Origin: Phanerochaete sordida
Lineage: Eukaryota; Basidiomycota; Agaricomycetes; Polyporales; Phanerochaetaceae
Direction: 5' to 3'
DNA: 64,000 nt
NCBI GenBank assembly: GCA_019973155.2
Contig: BPQB01000004.1
Location: forward strand, 310,001 to 374,000
Shown piece by piece: positions 46,387-57,938 of the stretch; within the stretch, counting starts at the first letter, position 1; each line of letters starts with the position of its first letter. Below the pieces are notes generated by a model. The model searched no databases. It was not told where the DNA came from and saw only the letters and a list, made by a program, of their open reading frames with translations. The translations under genes were made by a program, and so were the position numbers.

Positions 46387-46825
46387 GCGGCTGCTCGATC
46401 ATCGGATTCGCAACGAGCGGAGGCGGCCTCAACGAGCCCTTACACCGATGACTGATGGGCGGGATCTTAACATCCCCTTCTTTGGGAAGACAGGATCTCA
46501 ACGTTCCTGTGTGCATGGTCAGGTCCGGGTGGCGGCGACGTGTCTATGACCGTCGCTGCGGTGGAGATGGTCGCGGGTGGTAGACAAGGGCCTCAACGTG
46601 CCCACAAGTGTAGCCATATTATCGTAGAAGGTGTACAATGTCATAGGCTGGATCTCTGTGATCTCCGCGTGCTTCGAGCTGAGTGTGCGTGCACGGCGCT
46701 TGGTGCTGAGGTCGTCGACCGCGGGCTGGATGACCTTGCCTTGATCCTCGACTAGCACTTGCCCGTGCGCTGCACGGGGTTGAACACGAACGGAGACTAC
46801 ACGTCACACAGCAGACAATCTCGAC
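46387..46825. other. 3' flank of SAH1
   Basis: No gene is firmly supported. A minus-strand frame near 46520-46770 reads VEDQGKVIQPAVDDLSTKRR and is protein-like, but I could not join it in phase to an upstream exon. Confidence 0.3.
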
Positions 46826-47500
46826 TTACACGGCAACGTTGGCATCAGACAGGACGCCCGCTCCCCGCCGGTCCTGCGGACCGGCGGTGTCGCGGGCGGA
46901 GGTGCACATTAGAAATCCTGACGTGAAGATACAGTACCGTATCGTCGCCGAGGGCTCACAGGACGACGTGCTACACTTAGGTAGGAGCTCGTAGCGCCTT
47001 GTCGAGAGTATGTTACAGGCATTGCGTCGATTTGCGGCGTCCTGCGTCAATGCTGGTGCTTGGGTTGCAGTGGGTGGGGGTAGCGGCGCGACTGCGTTCT
47101 GGGTGGTAGGACGGTCATGGCAAAAATAACGCTGCAAAGTCGAAGGCAGCGAATATATCTGTGCGAGAGGACTGAGATCAGCGGCACACATTCTCGCTAA
47201 TGAACTGACCGTCGTAATTTGGAGCACGCTCGAGCGTGCTTTTGCGAACATTCTGGTGTCGAAAGAGGAACACCGTAGAGGTGTGCTCCTATTCTGGCGG
47301 AAGCTAGGCGAAGGGGATCGGCGCCGCAGCAGAGTCATCATTGAACGACGCCCTGTCATGGTGTGCGGAGATATTGCCCGTATCCGCGAACTGGACGCAT
47401 TCGCGTAGTGATGAAGGTGGAGATGTGTCGCGCGAGAGCGTACTGTAGAGCTGGTAAGTAGAGAAAGCGAGGAACAGAGAGGGCACGCACGATTTATCAT
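46826..47500 (-). CDS. possible hypothetical protein, 224 codons
   Basis: An uninterrupted frame from ATG 47500, ending ..GAGVLSDANVAV just before a consensus GTAAGT. No domain is recognised and the composition is Ser/Arg-rich. It may be an exon of a gene continuing toward 46520, or a chance frame in a 1.9-kb gap. Confidence 0.22.
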   Translation of the reverse strand: MINRACPLCSSLSLLTSSTVRSRATHLHLHHYANASSSRIRAISPHTMTGRRSMMTLLRRRSPSPSFRQNRSTPLRCSSFDTRMFAKARSSVLQITTVSSLARMCAADLSPLAQIYSLPSTLQRYFCHDRPTTQNAVAPLPPPTATQAPALTQDAANRRNACNILSTRRYELLPKCSTSSCEPSATIRYCIFTSGFLMCTSARDTAGPQDRRGAGVLSDANVAV

Positions 47501-48247
47501 GACTCGGACTCTCGGGCATACATCGAGCTTGCTCCTGCTCTCCCACTCTGCTCAGCCTCTGCGAGGTTAATTCTTGGGAACTGATATGATCAGCACTTAT
47601 GAACAATAATTAGCGAGCGAATTGTAGAGCACGCACCGGTTTGGAGGCCTTGCTCTGCGTCCTCTTGCGGGGCATTCTCCGACCCGGACGACACCGCGCA
47701 AAGCTCACCACGACGGCCCAAGCTCATTCGCAGTGAGAATACGCAGCGGAGCGAGGCCAGAAAATAAAAGTTTGAGCCCACCCGACTCATACCGCTTCGA
47801 ACGTCGGAATGGCGGGCGTGGCCTACGCCACCCGTCCGGGGTCGGCGAGATCAGTCGCGTCGGACCTCAGGTGATTTGTTCTGGGGGAAGAGATTCATGT
47901 TCGAGCAGTCTTGAATAATCATAGGCATACAAAAGGCGCTGCTTAAGGCATCACTACGAAGGCGTAGGGTGAGTGGAATGAGAGGCAGGCAGAGAGAGGG
48001 AAGACGCGTGGAACGTTGCACAGCGTCGCGGTCGCACGGAACGTCGTCGAACGACTCACGCGCGGGGCTGGGCGCTAACATTGCATGCTTACGTCACACT
48101 GGCTGTCCAGCCAATCGCATGTCAGTTTTGTCTAGCCAATCGCTGGTCGTCTTTGTCTCCGTGCAACTGCTTTATAATAGAGAGGATATCGATCTGCGTT
48201 GCCACCGCCTTTCGGTTGCACACTCCGCACGACAAACTCAGCGACGC
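47501..48247. other. intergenic and promoter of the next gene
   Basis: No gene is seen. The final 140 bases hold two CCAAT boxes and a TATA-like element. Confidence 0.4.
48111..48178 (+). promoter_or_regulatory. tandem CCAAT boxes and TATA-like element
   Basis: GCCAATCGC occurs twice (CCAAT at 48111-48115 and 48136-48140), 25 bases apart, with TATAAT at 48173-48178 and the ATG at 48248. An ACGTCA (CRE-like) lies at about 48091. CCAAT is the fungal HAP-complex site. The same-orientation pair at about two helical turns looks regulatory; function is inferred. Confidence 0.45.
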
Positions 48248-49992
48248 ATGGCCGACCCAGACATGCTGACGTCCCTCGCTTCTTCTCTCGGCGAGCCCTC
48301 CAGCATACATATACTCCCGCCTTGGCACGATGACCCAGGAAGTGTCCGCGCTCGGCCCCGTAGACCCGGCGTCGGTACAGGATGAAGGGCAAGAGAAGGC
48401 CGCGCCGTGGATCGTGCGCAAGCTCGTTGGGGTGCGTACGTCGTGCTGCATGTCGTGGGCGGGCTGCTGATTGCGGGGCAGTCGATGACAGGCAGGATTG
48501 TGATGTCCTCCTGGGAGACCCTGCGGGCCTCTGGGACGAGTGTCGTCTGTCTCTCGCCGGTGCGTATGTCGCTGCTTGTGGGGCGCTCGACCCGCTGACC
48601 GGGAGCTCATCAGTGGGGAGACTCGTCGCCGCTGCTCCTGCCTTGCGTCCGCTTCCGCGACCTCGTCGTACACAGCATCATCGCTGCCACAGTACGCCCC
48701 CTTCTGTGCTCTCTTCGATACAGTGCTGACGCGCCGCAGGGTGGCATGGCCGCGGTCGCGGCGCCCGTGATGGGCCCCGTGTCCGACGCGATTGTGAGCA
48801 CGGTCGGCGACAGCATCCTCGTCGAGATCGGGCTGCACACGAGCTTCGAGCTCACGACGCGCCTCGCGAACGACCTCGTCATCGACAAGAGCATCAACCA
48901 TGTCATCCCCATCCACTCGGACCGCCTCCTCACGACCGGCATCAAGGAGCTCCTCATCACGCTCAAATACAAGCACACTGTCGAGGACGCCGCGCTCGGT
49001 TTCTATCGTGGAAGCATACACAAGTGCGTGGCCGCTGCGCGTCCCAGTGATGTTTCACTGAATAGCGTGTTTTTCTAGGGATGGGTCGCTCTTTTCGAAT
49101 GTCATGGACTATCTGTCGATTGAGAAGGGATGGTTCTCGCCCTACTTGTTCGCAAGCGGACGCAGGCCAATCATACCACGCACAATGAAGCCTGATATAG
49201 TGTTTTGTCATGGGCCCTTCCTTCCAGGTATGTTCAAAGTGTGATATTGAGTGGGGACATGTCTGAAATGTTCCAGGCGACTACCAGGTTGGACAGGCTC
49301 TGCTCGTTGAATCTGCCCTAGTGATCAGTCTAGCACCGGCTCCTCCAACATCTCCTCCAGCGACACCTGAGCCATCCCACTCTTCGCTCGCAATCCCCAA
49401 CTTCAAGGATCTCCATCTCACCAACATGTTCGCGCGCTCGCGGACGCCGTCGCCCGAGCCTTCCCTGACGCCGCTGCCTGCGCCACCGAAGCCTCGCAGG
49501 ATGGTCATCCTTGTCGTGGGACTGAAGCCCCACCGCGCTGGCATCTGGACAAGCAGCCAACGTCCCTCTGAGAGCGTGATGTACTACCAGCTGCTCAACG
49601 GCTGCCCCGCCATCGTGGTGCCTGTCAAGCTCGGGGCGCCGCTGCTTGCATGGGACACCCTCACGCTGGACCACTTGTGGAAGGTCGCACTGCCGAAGGA
49701 GGGCGATGCTCTCGATGACACGGCGGGCTTTGGCGGGATCGTCAGGACGGTCTTTGAGTACATCGACCTCTGCGTTGACTGGGAGAGAGTTGTGCTCTCT
49801 ACCCAGCAGGACGGTACCGACGCGTCTGTCACCAACGGCGACGTCAAGGCTGATGCAGAATCGAAGAAGAAAGCTCTGAAGGATGCACTTGCACTGCTCG
49901 TCGCGGGCGCCGTGAGGAGTGGGGAGAGCGACGAAGTCAAGAAGAAGGTGGACAAGGACAGGAGCGGTATCGCGATGTGGCGTATACCATAG
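48248..49992 (+). CDS. conserved fungal protein of unknown function
   Basis: Several exons. The likely N-terminus is MADPDMLTSLASSLGEPSSI from ATG 48248, joined to EGQEKAAPWIVRKLVG. An alternative start is ATG 48330 (MTQEVSALGPVDPASV). Further exons give DCDVLLGDPAGLWDECRLSL, LPCVRFRDLVVHSIIAAT and GGMAAVAAPVMGPVSDAIVS. The body has FELTTRLANDLVIDKSINHV, LFSNVMDYLSIEKGWFSPYL and PRTMKPDIVFCHGP. The long last exon ends SGIAMWRIP at 49992. A Ser/Pro-rich insert (RSRTPSPEPSLTPLP) lies near 49440. The layout is of a soluble alpha/beta protein; I recognise no named domain. The 5' exon choice is uncertain because the short intron would need a weak GTCC donor. Confidence 0.62.
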
Positions 49993-50520
49993 GTACTGGA
50001 CTTAGGAAGACAGAATGTGCAACAAAGTGTGTAACAAAGCGCGTGGCAAGCAGACAGGGCCGGCGACTCTCCGGCCGTCACCGCCCATGTGATCGTGACT
50101 GACCGCGACTTTGCCGGACAGCGGCCGGCGAGGCAGCCAGAAAAGGGCCGAGGATGGGGGAGGAGGCCGGTGCCGCCGGGACGGGGCCGAAATTGCTTTC
50201 ACGCGTCTGAATGGACTGGTCAGAAACATTTGTATCTTTGCCGGCCACCGCTTGGCCTCGTCCACCGCCTCCGCCCTCACCGTCTCGTCCGCAAGGCCCT
50301 TTCCACCCAGTCCCACGGAAAACAAAGCACTGTCGGCGGCCAATAAAGTCCCCTACGTCCTTGTCGTCCCCCACCACCCTCGCTCAGCCGCCCCATCCTA
50401 TCTCTTCTCTCCGACCAAATCGATTACGTCTGCCTATCCGCTGCAGCCTCCCTGTTTGCGTCCATAGCTCTCTGTACCTCCCTTTATTCGACCTTGCATG
50501 CATAGATTTGCTCACCGCTC
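49993..50520. other. upstream region of the La-motif gene
   Basis: About 530 bases with no gene. CT-rich tracts (near 50370-50480) fit a 5' leader. Confidence 0.4.
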
Positions 50521-53500
50521 ATGATGGTGTCGAACGTGCAAAACAGTGCGCAACCCCCGCCCCTCTCCTACGCTGACAGAGTCAAGAAGTCCCAGCGGGC
50601 AAACGCTGCCCCCTCGACCTCGGCACCGCGTCCACAGGCTCGCGCGCAGCCCCCTCCCGCTGGTGCTGCTGCGATACCAAATGCCGCTAAGGCGGCGAAT
50701 CCTCCAGCTGCAGAACCTCTTGCGAAGCAGCAGCCGCAGGGGGATTTCCCCGCGCCCTCCGCCAGCCAACCCTCCTCTCCTGATACCCCACGAAAAGCAC
50801 CAGAGCAAAAGCCTCTGAATGGGCAACCGAGCTCGAGCAGCGTCGACCCTGTGGCGGGCCCGTCTTCTGCGCCTGCGAAGAAGCCAGCCGCCCCGCCTGC
50901 GGTCAATGTGTGGAGTTTACGTAAAGAAAGGATGGCCCAAGTCCTGTCTCAGCAGACGGCCAAGAGCCCGGACTCGTCGTTGCAGCCCGCAGCGGCGACT
51001 ACCAGCGACTCCAGCACGGCTCCCCCGCCTCCCGCCGCCTCCAGCTCTGCCCCCGTCTCGACCTCTGCCCAAAAGGAGCCAGAAGCTTCCAGCAGTGCAG
51101 TGCCGACGAAAGCCGTGTCACCTGATGTCCAGACGCCAAACGAAGAGGAGTACGACCCTTGGGTCGTCCGGCCGAATCGCGCATCTCCCGCGGTCGCAGT
51201 GCCAGCTCCTCGTTTGGACGCGACGTCCTGGCCAGAAGTAGGCAAAGCCCATTCGACGACTCCCCCTCAGCCTGGAGGCAGTGGCAGCGCGGACAGAGAT
51301 GAGAAGGGCAAAAAGGAGGCGCAAGGGAGCGGGCAAAGGCGAGGTGAGTACCATGTCTTGTGCATGCTTCATTTGAGCCGCGCCCCTTCGCTGCTGCCAA
51401 CGACTTGGTCGTTCGAGGCGTCCACTTCCGCTAGTAACCCGAAGGCCACGCTGGTGCTAATTGTGGTCCAGCAGGCGAAAAGACGAAGTGGGTTCCCATC
51501 CCTGTTGAAGAATTACGTGCAGCTGCAGACGCCCAACGGACTACGCAGTCCTCGGCGAACAGCCGTCCCCAGTCGCAGCAACGACCACAAGCTTCTTCAT
51601 CTGGGAGCACCAGCAGGTCCGCGCAGGGTTCGCAGGAGCGAAGCAAGGCCTCCAATGGGAAAGGCCAAAATGCTTTCGGCTCGGCGTCACATTCAGAAGC
51701 GCATAGCCGCACGGGCAGCATACAGTCCAGTCCCAAGCATCCTTCGACCCGACTTCGAAGGATTCCAGACGAGGGCTCGCAAAGCAGGCGTTCGTCGAGA
51801 GCGAATTCGCCTCGTCCGTACCCAGGACCCAATGCCATCCCCCCACCGCCGCCTGCAGATGCTCCTCAGGTGGAGATGCCCCAGCCAGTCACCGTTAACG
51901 GCACCGCCTACTACCCATCCGTACCACAGGTACCCAGTTCGTACGGCATGTCAACGCCGCCATATCCTCCCCCTCCTGGGTCGATACACCCCATGTACAA
52001 CCCCGCCGCGTACGCCCCCTACGCACCGTATCCGTATCCTCCTCCGGGCGGGCACCCGTACATGTACTGGAGCATGCCCCAGGACCCTCGAAATACCTAC
52101 CCTGTCTCCTCTCAATCGCAATCCCCCGCCACGCACCCGTCGTCCCTGGCAAGGTCGTCGGATGTTACGCCGCCGACATCGGTCGGGGGACCGTCGCCAG
52201 GCGAGGAGCGCCCTGAGCCCATCGCCAATGCCGGCGCGGGTGCTAAGGACGTGTCGAAAGAGGCGCAGAAACCATCGAGGAGACAGAGGTTGTTGAGCTT
52301 CGGAAGCATAAGAGCAGATGGAGAGATCGTGGGTGAAGGCGAGGACGAAGCCACGCGAGACAGCGCAGACAAGCCTGGGACGCTTGGTCTGAGCCTTGAA
52401 TCACTGAGCATCAGCAACGGCGCCGAAGCCACCCCGCGAACAGCGGAGCAAACAGTGCAAGAGGTCGTCGTCGTTGCGGAGGTGATTCAGCGAGAAGCAG
52501 GATCGTCACGACCTCAGCCCCCAGCGCCAGCCCCTCATATAGGGACCTCGAGTATACCGGCGGTTGGCGTTATCAACGGAGATGAGCAGAGCGTCTCCGA
52601 GACCCCTGCTTCTGCACGCCCGCCCATTGAGTTTGGCACCACTGGCCAGGCGATCGTCGCAGAAGAGCTGACGACAACGCACCCTGCCGCGTCTGTGCAG
52701 CCTGTACAGCCAGTCCCGGGACCTGCTGGCTCGTCGGATCTGACGCCATTGCCAGGCGTCCCACTGCGCGTGCGGCTTTCGCCTCTGGGCCCTGTCGTCA
52801 ACCCCGAGGGCCTCCCACCGACGCCCGTCCCCGCGTCGGCTGGCGGTGCGCTGTACGCGAACAACAGCCCAGTGACGCCCCTGGCGGAGGGCACCAAGGA
52901 CGACGAGCTGCGCGTGCGCGACTACGGATTTGGCTTCGGCAGGGGACGCTACGACCCGGGGTACGTTCCGCGCGACGATCGTGGGCCGAAGGACCGGCCC
53001 TACTACGGCGGCAGGGGCATGTCGCGCGGGTACGACGAAGGATACCGAGGCGGCTTCCGTGGGCGTCGCGGGCGCGGGGCGTCTCGTGGGTACGGTCGCG
53101 GCGGTCGCGGTCGCGAGTACGCTGGCGGACGGGGCTCGTACCCGCGCTACGCGCCCCGCGACGTCGAGTACGACCCCGAGGATCCCATGGGCTACATGCA
53201 GCCCGTGGATCCTACTGTGTACTATGGTCCACCAGTGGCACCTGCAGGCTTTGTCCCACCGGCTTTCGACATGTATCAGCCGTATGCCGCAGGGTACCCG
53301 CTGCCACCTGTGCCTGCGGTCACGCCTACCGCACCTGTGCCGACGCCAGTGACGAAGCTGTCGTTCCCGCTCGACCCGACGAGGTACTATCTTCTTGGAC
53401 AGCTGGAGTACTACTTGAGCGAGGACAATATGGCGCAGGACTTTTACCTCCGGAAGCATGTGAGTAGCAGCTCTATAACCTGTGGAGCAATACTAAACAG

Positions 53501-53995
53501 TGCGGTGCGTAGATGAACTCTGAAGGATGGATCTCCGTTATGCTGCTTGCGTCCTTCCCGCGTGTCAAGACCCTGACATACCAGCTGCAGCTCGTGAAAG
53601 ACGTGCTCACCTTGTCTTCACTAGTTGAGGTTAGCGGCGACTCGGTCCGCCCGTACAGGTGGCAGCGCTATGTGCTACCGGACGCCGCGCCGGCGAGCGT
53701 CGACGCAGGCGGCAGTGCCTACACTTCTCCCTCGCAGGTCGACGTCGCGCAAGCCGTCCTGCAGAATCCGCCAGCTCGAAACAGCGATCCTTCGGACCCC
53801 AACGGCGAGGGTCCGCTTGCGGCATCAGTGCACGTACAACTGCAGACAATCGATGGCCGCCAGGAAAACGCTATCGACGAGGTACACGAATACGAGGACG
53901 ATGACGACGAGGACGATGACGACGTCGTTTTCGTTCTCGGAAAAGATGCTGGCCGCGCATGGACACCCGAGCGCAGGACTGACTCCGCCGCTTAA
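50521..53995 (+). CDS. La-motif (LARP/Slf1-Sro9-like) RNA-binding protein with RGG box
   Basis: Proteins of this group bind mRNA and ribosomes and tune translation and mRNA stability in the cytoplasm. ATG 50521 opens MMVSNVQNSAQPPPLSYADR; a Pro/Ser/Ala-rich region follows to GQRR (51342). Intron GTGAGT..GTCCAGCAG leads to GEKTKWVPIPVEELRAAADA, a segment common in fungal La proteins. A second long exon holds an RGG/GYR box (GGFRGRRGRGASRGYGRGG, near 53050-53110). The La motif is FPLDPTRYYLLGQLEYYLSE, DNMAQDFYLRKH, then after a short intron MNSEGWISVMLLASFPRVK. The C-terminus is very acidic (EYEDDDDEDDDDVVFVLG) and ends at 53995. There is no RRM after the La motif, unlike true La. The product is about 1,080 residues. 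Confidence 0.87.
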
Positions 53996-54538
53996 GCCTT
54001 GCCTTCCCGGAGCGCGCACAGGTGCAGGCGGCCAGTCCACCCACCAGCCAATGGCCTTCGCATAGACATTCCATCATCCACGATTCCACTTTACGAACGC
54101 ATGATCTTCATGTTGTCCCTCTCGTTCATCGCTGTTCCGCCTCGCCCCATCCGCTCTTTTCGCCTGGGTTTGCGACTTTGGCGACCATACCGCATCGCAT
54201 GGTCGATGCCCATCCGCAGTTCCATTCTATTTCTCTGATTCTTCTTGGGCTTTCTCCTTACGAATCTACACGCATTAAATTAATTGTTGTCCCTGTCTGC
54301 TGTGCGCATGATAGTGTAATACTGCCTCTTTTCTATGGAAGTGAAGGTGTTGCAGCTCTTGCCAGCTCGTGTGCCATCGCGTGAAGACATGTCTGTATTA
54401 CTTTCTGTGACGCGACTTTGCTTGCAGAGGCCCGCGGCGTGAACCCTAACCCTATCGCGGACTCCCAGCCGGGCAATCCCGAATGGGTGGTGAACGGAGG
54501 CTCGCGCGCGTTGGACGAACCTCACAAGCTCATTCGCC
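53996..54538. other. intergenic with telo-box upstream of ATP19
   Basis: Holds the 3' UTR of the La-motif gene, an AT-rich stretch, and the AACCCTAACCCT element at 54442. No gene is seen. Confidence 0.45.
54442..54453 (+). promoter_or_regulatory. telo-box-like element (AACCCTAACCCT)
   Basis: Two tandem copies of AACCCT (the TTAGGG repeat in reverse) lie about 90 bases before the ATP19 ATG, inside CCGCGGCG..CGCGG flanks. Single or double telomere-repeat units act as promoter sites for Tbf1/Taz-type Myb factors in fungi. Here a promoter role is inferred from position. Confidence 0.4.
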
Positions 54539-54968
54539 ATGTCTTAGTCCGTCGTTCTCCTGCTCGCTGTGTCGCCTACGCCGCTGACTGTACGCTCTTC
54601 TAGCATTATTGCTGGCCGTGCCGTCAAGAACGAGTACCTCGCTTTGGGCACCCTTGGCCTTACCGGCCTCATCGTGTCCATGGCCATGAGCGGTGGCAAG
54701 AAGGAGACCGCTGCGCCCGCTGGTGTCAAGCAGACCCTCGCGCAGGTCAAGGACACCGTGAAGATTGGCGCAGGCTCGAGGTGCGTGGCCCTCCGTGTCT
54801 CCCTCGGGCGTTTTGCTGACGGCATGCCGCGCTTCGTGTTTTCCAGCGAGGAGGAGCAGTTGTACGTGCCCCGCAGATATGCCGCTTTTAAGGGCTCAAC
54901 AGTGACTGACCAGGATGGACAGCATCAAGAACTTCATTGCAGAGGCCGAGAAGGAGTCAAAACACTAG
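54539..54968 (+). CDS. ATP19: mitochondrial F1Fo-ATP synthase subunit k (Atp19)
   Basis: Three introns split an 84-residue protein: ATG TCT TA / CATTATT.., GGCTCGAG/GTGCGT to TTCCAG/CGAGGA, and CAGTT/GTACGT to GACCAG/GATGGA. The product reads MSYIIAGRAVKNEYLALGTL, GLTGLIVSMAMSGG, then VKIGAGSSEEEQLMDSIKNF and a C-terminal EKESKH. The single membrane helix after an N-terminal A-G-R-x-V-x-N-E-Y-L-A motif is that of subunit k, an accessory Fo subunit linked to dimerisation of ATP synthase in the inner membrane. The first intron uses an unusual GTCCGT donor. No cleavable presequence is expected. Confidence 0.88.
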
Positions 54969-55364
54969 ACAAAAACTGTGTAACCTCTGCCGTGTTAGAT
55001 GCCCCGCAATCGCTCTGCATCCTTGCTGCATACACGAACTTTTGCCAAGAACGATATCTGGAAACCGTGCTGTCGCGTCTGTCGACGTCCTACGTTGTGC
55101 CGTTACCCAGAATATTTGTGCGAATTCATGCGCACGCATGCGCTGAGAGTCGAGACCTGCCAGATTTGGTTGCCATCACTTTTGAATCCAGCCCGGTCTT
55201 CATGAGCTTGAACCCGGCTGTGTGTGCTTCTCCGTCTCTCTCCTTACCGACGACAACGTCTGCTGCCTGAGGACCTTCGCGTCCGCACCACTCCGTTCTT
55301 TACTGTCTAATAAGCCTGTGTATCACTCCTTACGATCCTTACTACTGTTACTCGGCTCGAGAAG
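54969..55364. other. 3' flank of ATP19, nothing seen
   Basis: About 400 bases with no gene supported between ATP19 and the DUF4048 gene. Confidence 0.4.
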
Positions 55365-57012
55365 ATGAGCGCCGCTGCCTCAGCGACTTCGAGGTCGTCT
55401 GTGACTTCTTCCTCGCCGACTGTCGGCCCACGACCATTACAGCTACTCGAGAGCAACTTCTCGCCTTCCACTTCACCTATTCTCTCGCCACGAGCCGCTT
55501 CGTCTCTCGGGCTCGACACCCCGCCCCCGACAGCTCGCAGCTTCAAGTCACCCAATCCACGGAGGCAGTCCTCCATCTCGTACTTTCCTAGCGACCATGT
55601 CGACTTGCGCTCGCCTACAGTCTCCTCAAGACCAGGGGTCTCTCCGCGGAGAACAAATTCCATGGGTGTATGGGCTGTCGAGGGTCGCGCTAAAGGAGAC
55701 AGGCGCAGTCTCGGGTCGCTCGTGAAGGACACTTCATCACCTGCCTCCCCAGGTCCTTTAGTGGACCATGGCCCCCTTACCCTGCCTGAGAAGTGCGTAT
55801 ACTGTAGCTCTGTCCTGCAATGTCTACTCATGCGGTAGCTTCAGACATGCCGACCTCCTGCAGTTCATCGCACAGAAAGAGTCGAAATGCATGGAGCTGC
55901 GCTCCCAGCTTGCCGTACAAGAAGCTGAGCTTGCGGACCTGAAGCGCAAATGGGAGCGCATCGTCAGTCGAGGCATGGACCGCGCATACTCGACACCGCT
56001 CACGACAAGCCGCATTCCCAACACTCCCGGAGTGTCGCCCTCGTTTCCGGGATCCTCTATCCTCCCAACCGCGAGTACCGCGATCAAAGAAGGCGTCCGC
56101 CTCCTCGCTGCCGGCCTTGACCTCTCCGCGTCCGAGCCGTCGTCACCACCGGCGTTCTCTCCGCCCGCTGTTCCGATATCTGGCCTCGCGACGGTGTCGC
56201 GTGCGACACTCGCGTCCGCCGCCGCGATGAAGAAAGCCGCGGCCAAGCACGCCGCGAGGGAAAGTGTCAGCTCCGTGTCGACCGCGACGACCTCGTCCGC
56301 CTCGACGCCTAGCCAGCGGCTCTCGCAGTCTTCGGCGTCGTCACTGCTCTCTGCGCTTTCCCTTGAGGATCCCGCCGAGGAGGAGGGTTGCAGCTCGCGT
56401 GTCTCGCCCATTCCTGAGCGGCCTGAGGTCCTCGCCGACGCGATCCAGCTCAACTCGCCGCGTTCACTCCACTCCAGCTTGCGCCGGCGCTCGAGGGACG
56501 CGGACTCGCGCCCGTCTTCGTCAACAGCAACGGAGTCCTCTTCGTCGACAAAGCGGCAGAGCCGCTCGAACGACACATCGTTATCGTCGAACGCGGCTGC
56601 GCCGGGCTCGAATAACGCGGGGTGGATGGGCAGCGTGGGCAAGAAGTGGGAGGACATGCAGCGCGGAGAAGCGTATGTAGATATAACTTTTATACACGCC
56701 TTCGGAATCTAATACGATACCTGCAGTAGCACATCGAAGGGCCAGAAACGGTCGTCGCTCCTCTTTGAGATGTCCCAGTCCCTCTTCAACGCGCTTGCCT
56801 CTCCAGGCCCCGCGTCGCCCGTGCCGAGTCGATCGTCACCTTTGTCTGCACCGCCCGCCTCTGCTCAAAAGTCGCTTATGGACGATGAGCCAGAAGCCAA
56901 ACCGAGTCTCGGCGCCGTGATGGTCCCGCAGGTCGTCGGCCAGGCACCTGCGGCAGCTTCGAGTCAGTCTGTGAAGTCCGCAGACGACGATGACGAAGAG
57001 TGGAACTGGTAA
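55365..57012 (+). CDS. DUF4048-domain protein
   Basis: Three exons. Exon 1 (ATG 55365) is disordered, rich in Ser/Pro with many S/T-P sites (SPSTSPILSPRAASS). Exon 2 starts HADLLQFIAQKESKCMELRS and gives a coiled coil (QLAVQEAELADLKRKWERIV), followed by Ser/Ala-rich sequence. GKKWEDMQRGEA joins across an intron to TSKGQKRSSLLFEMSQSLF. The coiled coil plus the G-K-K-W-E-D-M-Q..Q-K-R-x-S-x-L motif is that of fungal DUF4048 proteins, whose function is unknown. The acidic C-terminus ends DDDDEEWNW, a tail often seen in vesicle-associated proteins; that link is a guess. Confidence 0.78.
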
Positions 57013-57223
57013 TCCCTCCGCACTGTCTTTCTCTCCTTCAGTTTTGGGTCGGCTGTCCAGGCGACGGTGCTGCGTCTCTCGGAATACGCTTTCTAATACA
57101 CACTGCATACACTCCTTACGTCTCTCTTCGTCACTCGCATTATTGTACTGCCTGTCACTACGCACTCTCGATATCCTCGCACGTCTGCTATACCACCCTG
57201 TTGCCACAACCTACCGCCGCCGC

Positions 57224-57280
57224 ATGTCTAGCACGGTCAGTACAAGCATCAAGACCCTGGCAAGGGCCCTGGTCAGCTGA
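57224..57280 (+). other. upstream ORF before the RidA gene
   Basis: A 19-codon frame (MSSTVSTSIKTLARALVS, stop) ends 89 bases before the RidA ATG. It resembles a mitochondrial presequence, but I could not splice it in phase onto RidA. It may act as a uORF if transcribed. Confidence 0.3.
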
Positions 57281-57369
57281 AACACGGCAAGGATTCGGAG
57301 GCGCGTGCCATAAAGCTGCGGACGCGTGCGCGTCGAGGGCCGTGTCTCTCCCTGACCCGACCCTCCAGC

Positions 57370-57938
57370 ATGCCGCCCCAGATCGTACACAGTCCAGACG
57401 CGCTGCCCGTCTTCCCCGTCTTCTCGCAGGCGACGATCTCGCGGGGGATGGTGTACGTCTCGGGCAACATTGGCTGCAATCGCGATCTGAAGACGCTCGT
57501 CGACGGCGGGGTCCAGGCGCAGACTGTATGCCGTTACCACACCTTCCACGCCCTGTTAGAGTTGACGGAGATGCGGTGCACAGCGCGCCGCGCTCGAGAA
57601 TATGGCCAAGGTCCTCAACGCGGCGGGCTCGGGCCTCGAGCACATCGTCAAGGCCAACGTGTACCTCACCGACATGGCCAACTTCGGGGCGATGAACGAG
57701 GTCTATGCGCAGGTACTTGCATTTTGGTTCAGCGACTCGAGGTGGGAATGCGATGCTTATCTGTGCCATCCAGTTCTTTGATGCAAAGGCGATGCCCGCG
57801 CGAGTAAGTTTGCAATGAAGCTCTGCGTCCACACGGAGCTCATGCCGTTCACGCCTGTAGACGTGCATTGGAGTAATGGCCCTTCCTTTGGGCGCCGATG
57901 TTGAGATAGAATGTGTCGCTGAGATCGCAGGACAGTAA
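57370..57938 (+). CDS. RidA/YjgF/UK114 family enamine/imine deaminase
   Basis: Four exons encode 130 residues: MPPQIVHSPDALPVFPVFSQ.., RAALENMAKVLNAAGSGLEH, FFDAKAMPAR and TCIGVMALPLGADVEIECVA. RidA proteins hydrolyse reactive 2-aminoacrylate and related imines from PLP enzymes. The family pattern is intact: S-Q-A near the start, RGMVYVSGNIG, VKANVYLTDM, and the R-T-C of PAR/TCIGV, where the conserved Arg binds the carboxylate of the substrate. LGADVEIECVAEIA is the closing signature. The ATG at 57370 gives the usual family length. Whether it is cytosolic or mitochondrial cannot be told. Confidence 0.92.

Noticed and set aside
54442..54453. A chromosome end or internal telomere
   Set aside because: Only two repeat units are present and genes continue on both sides.
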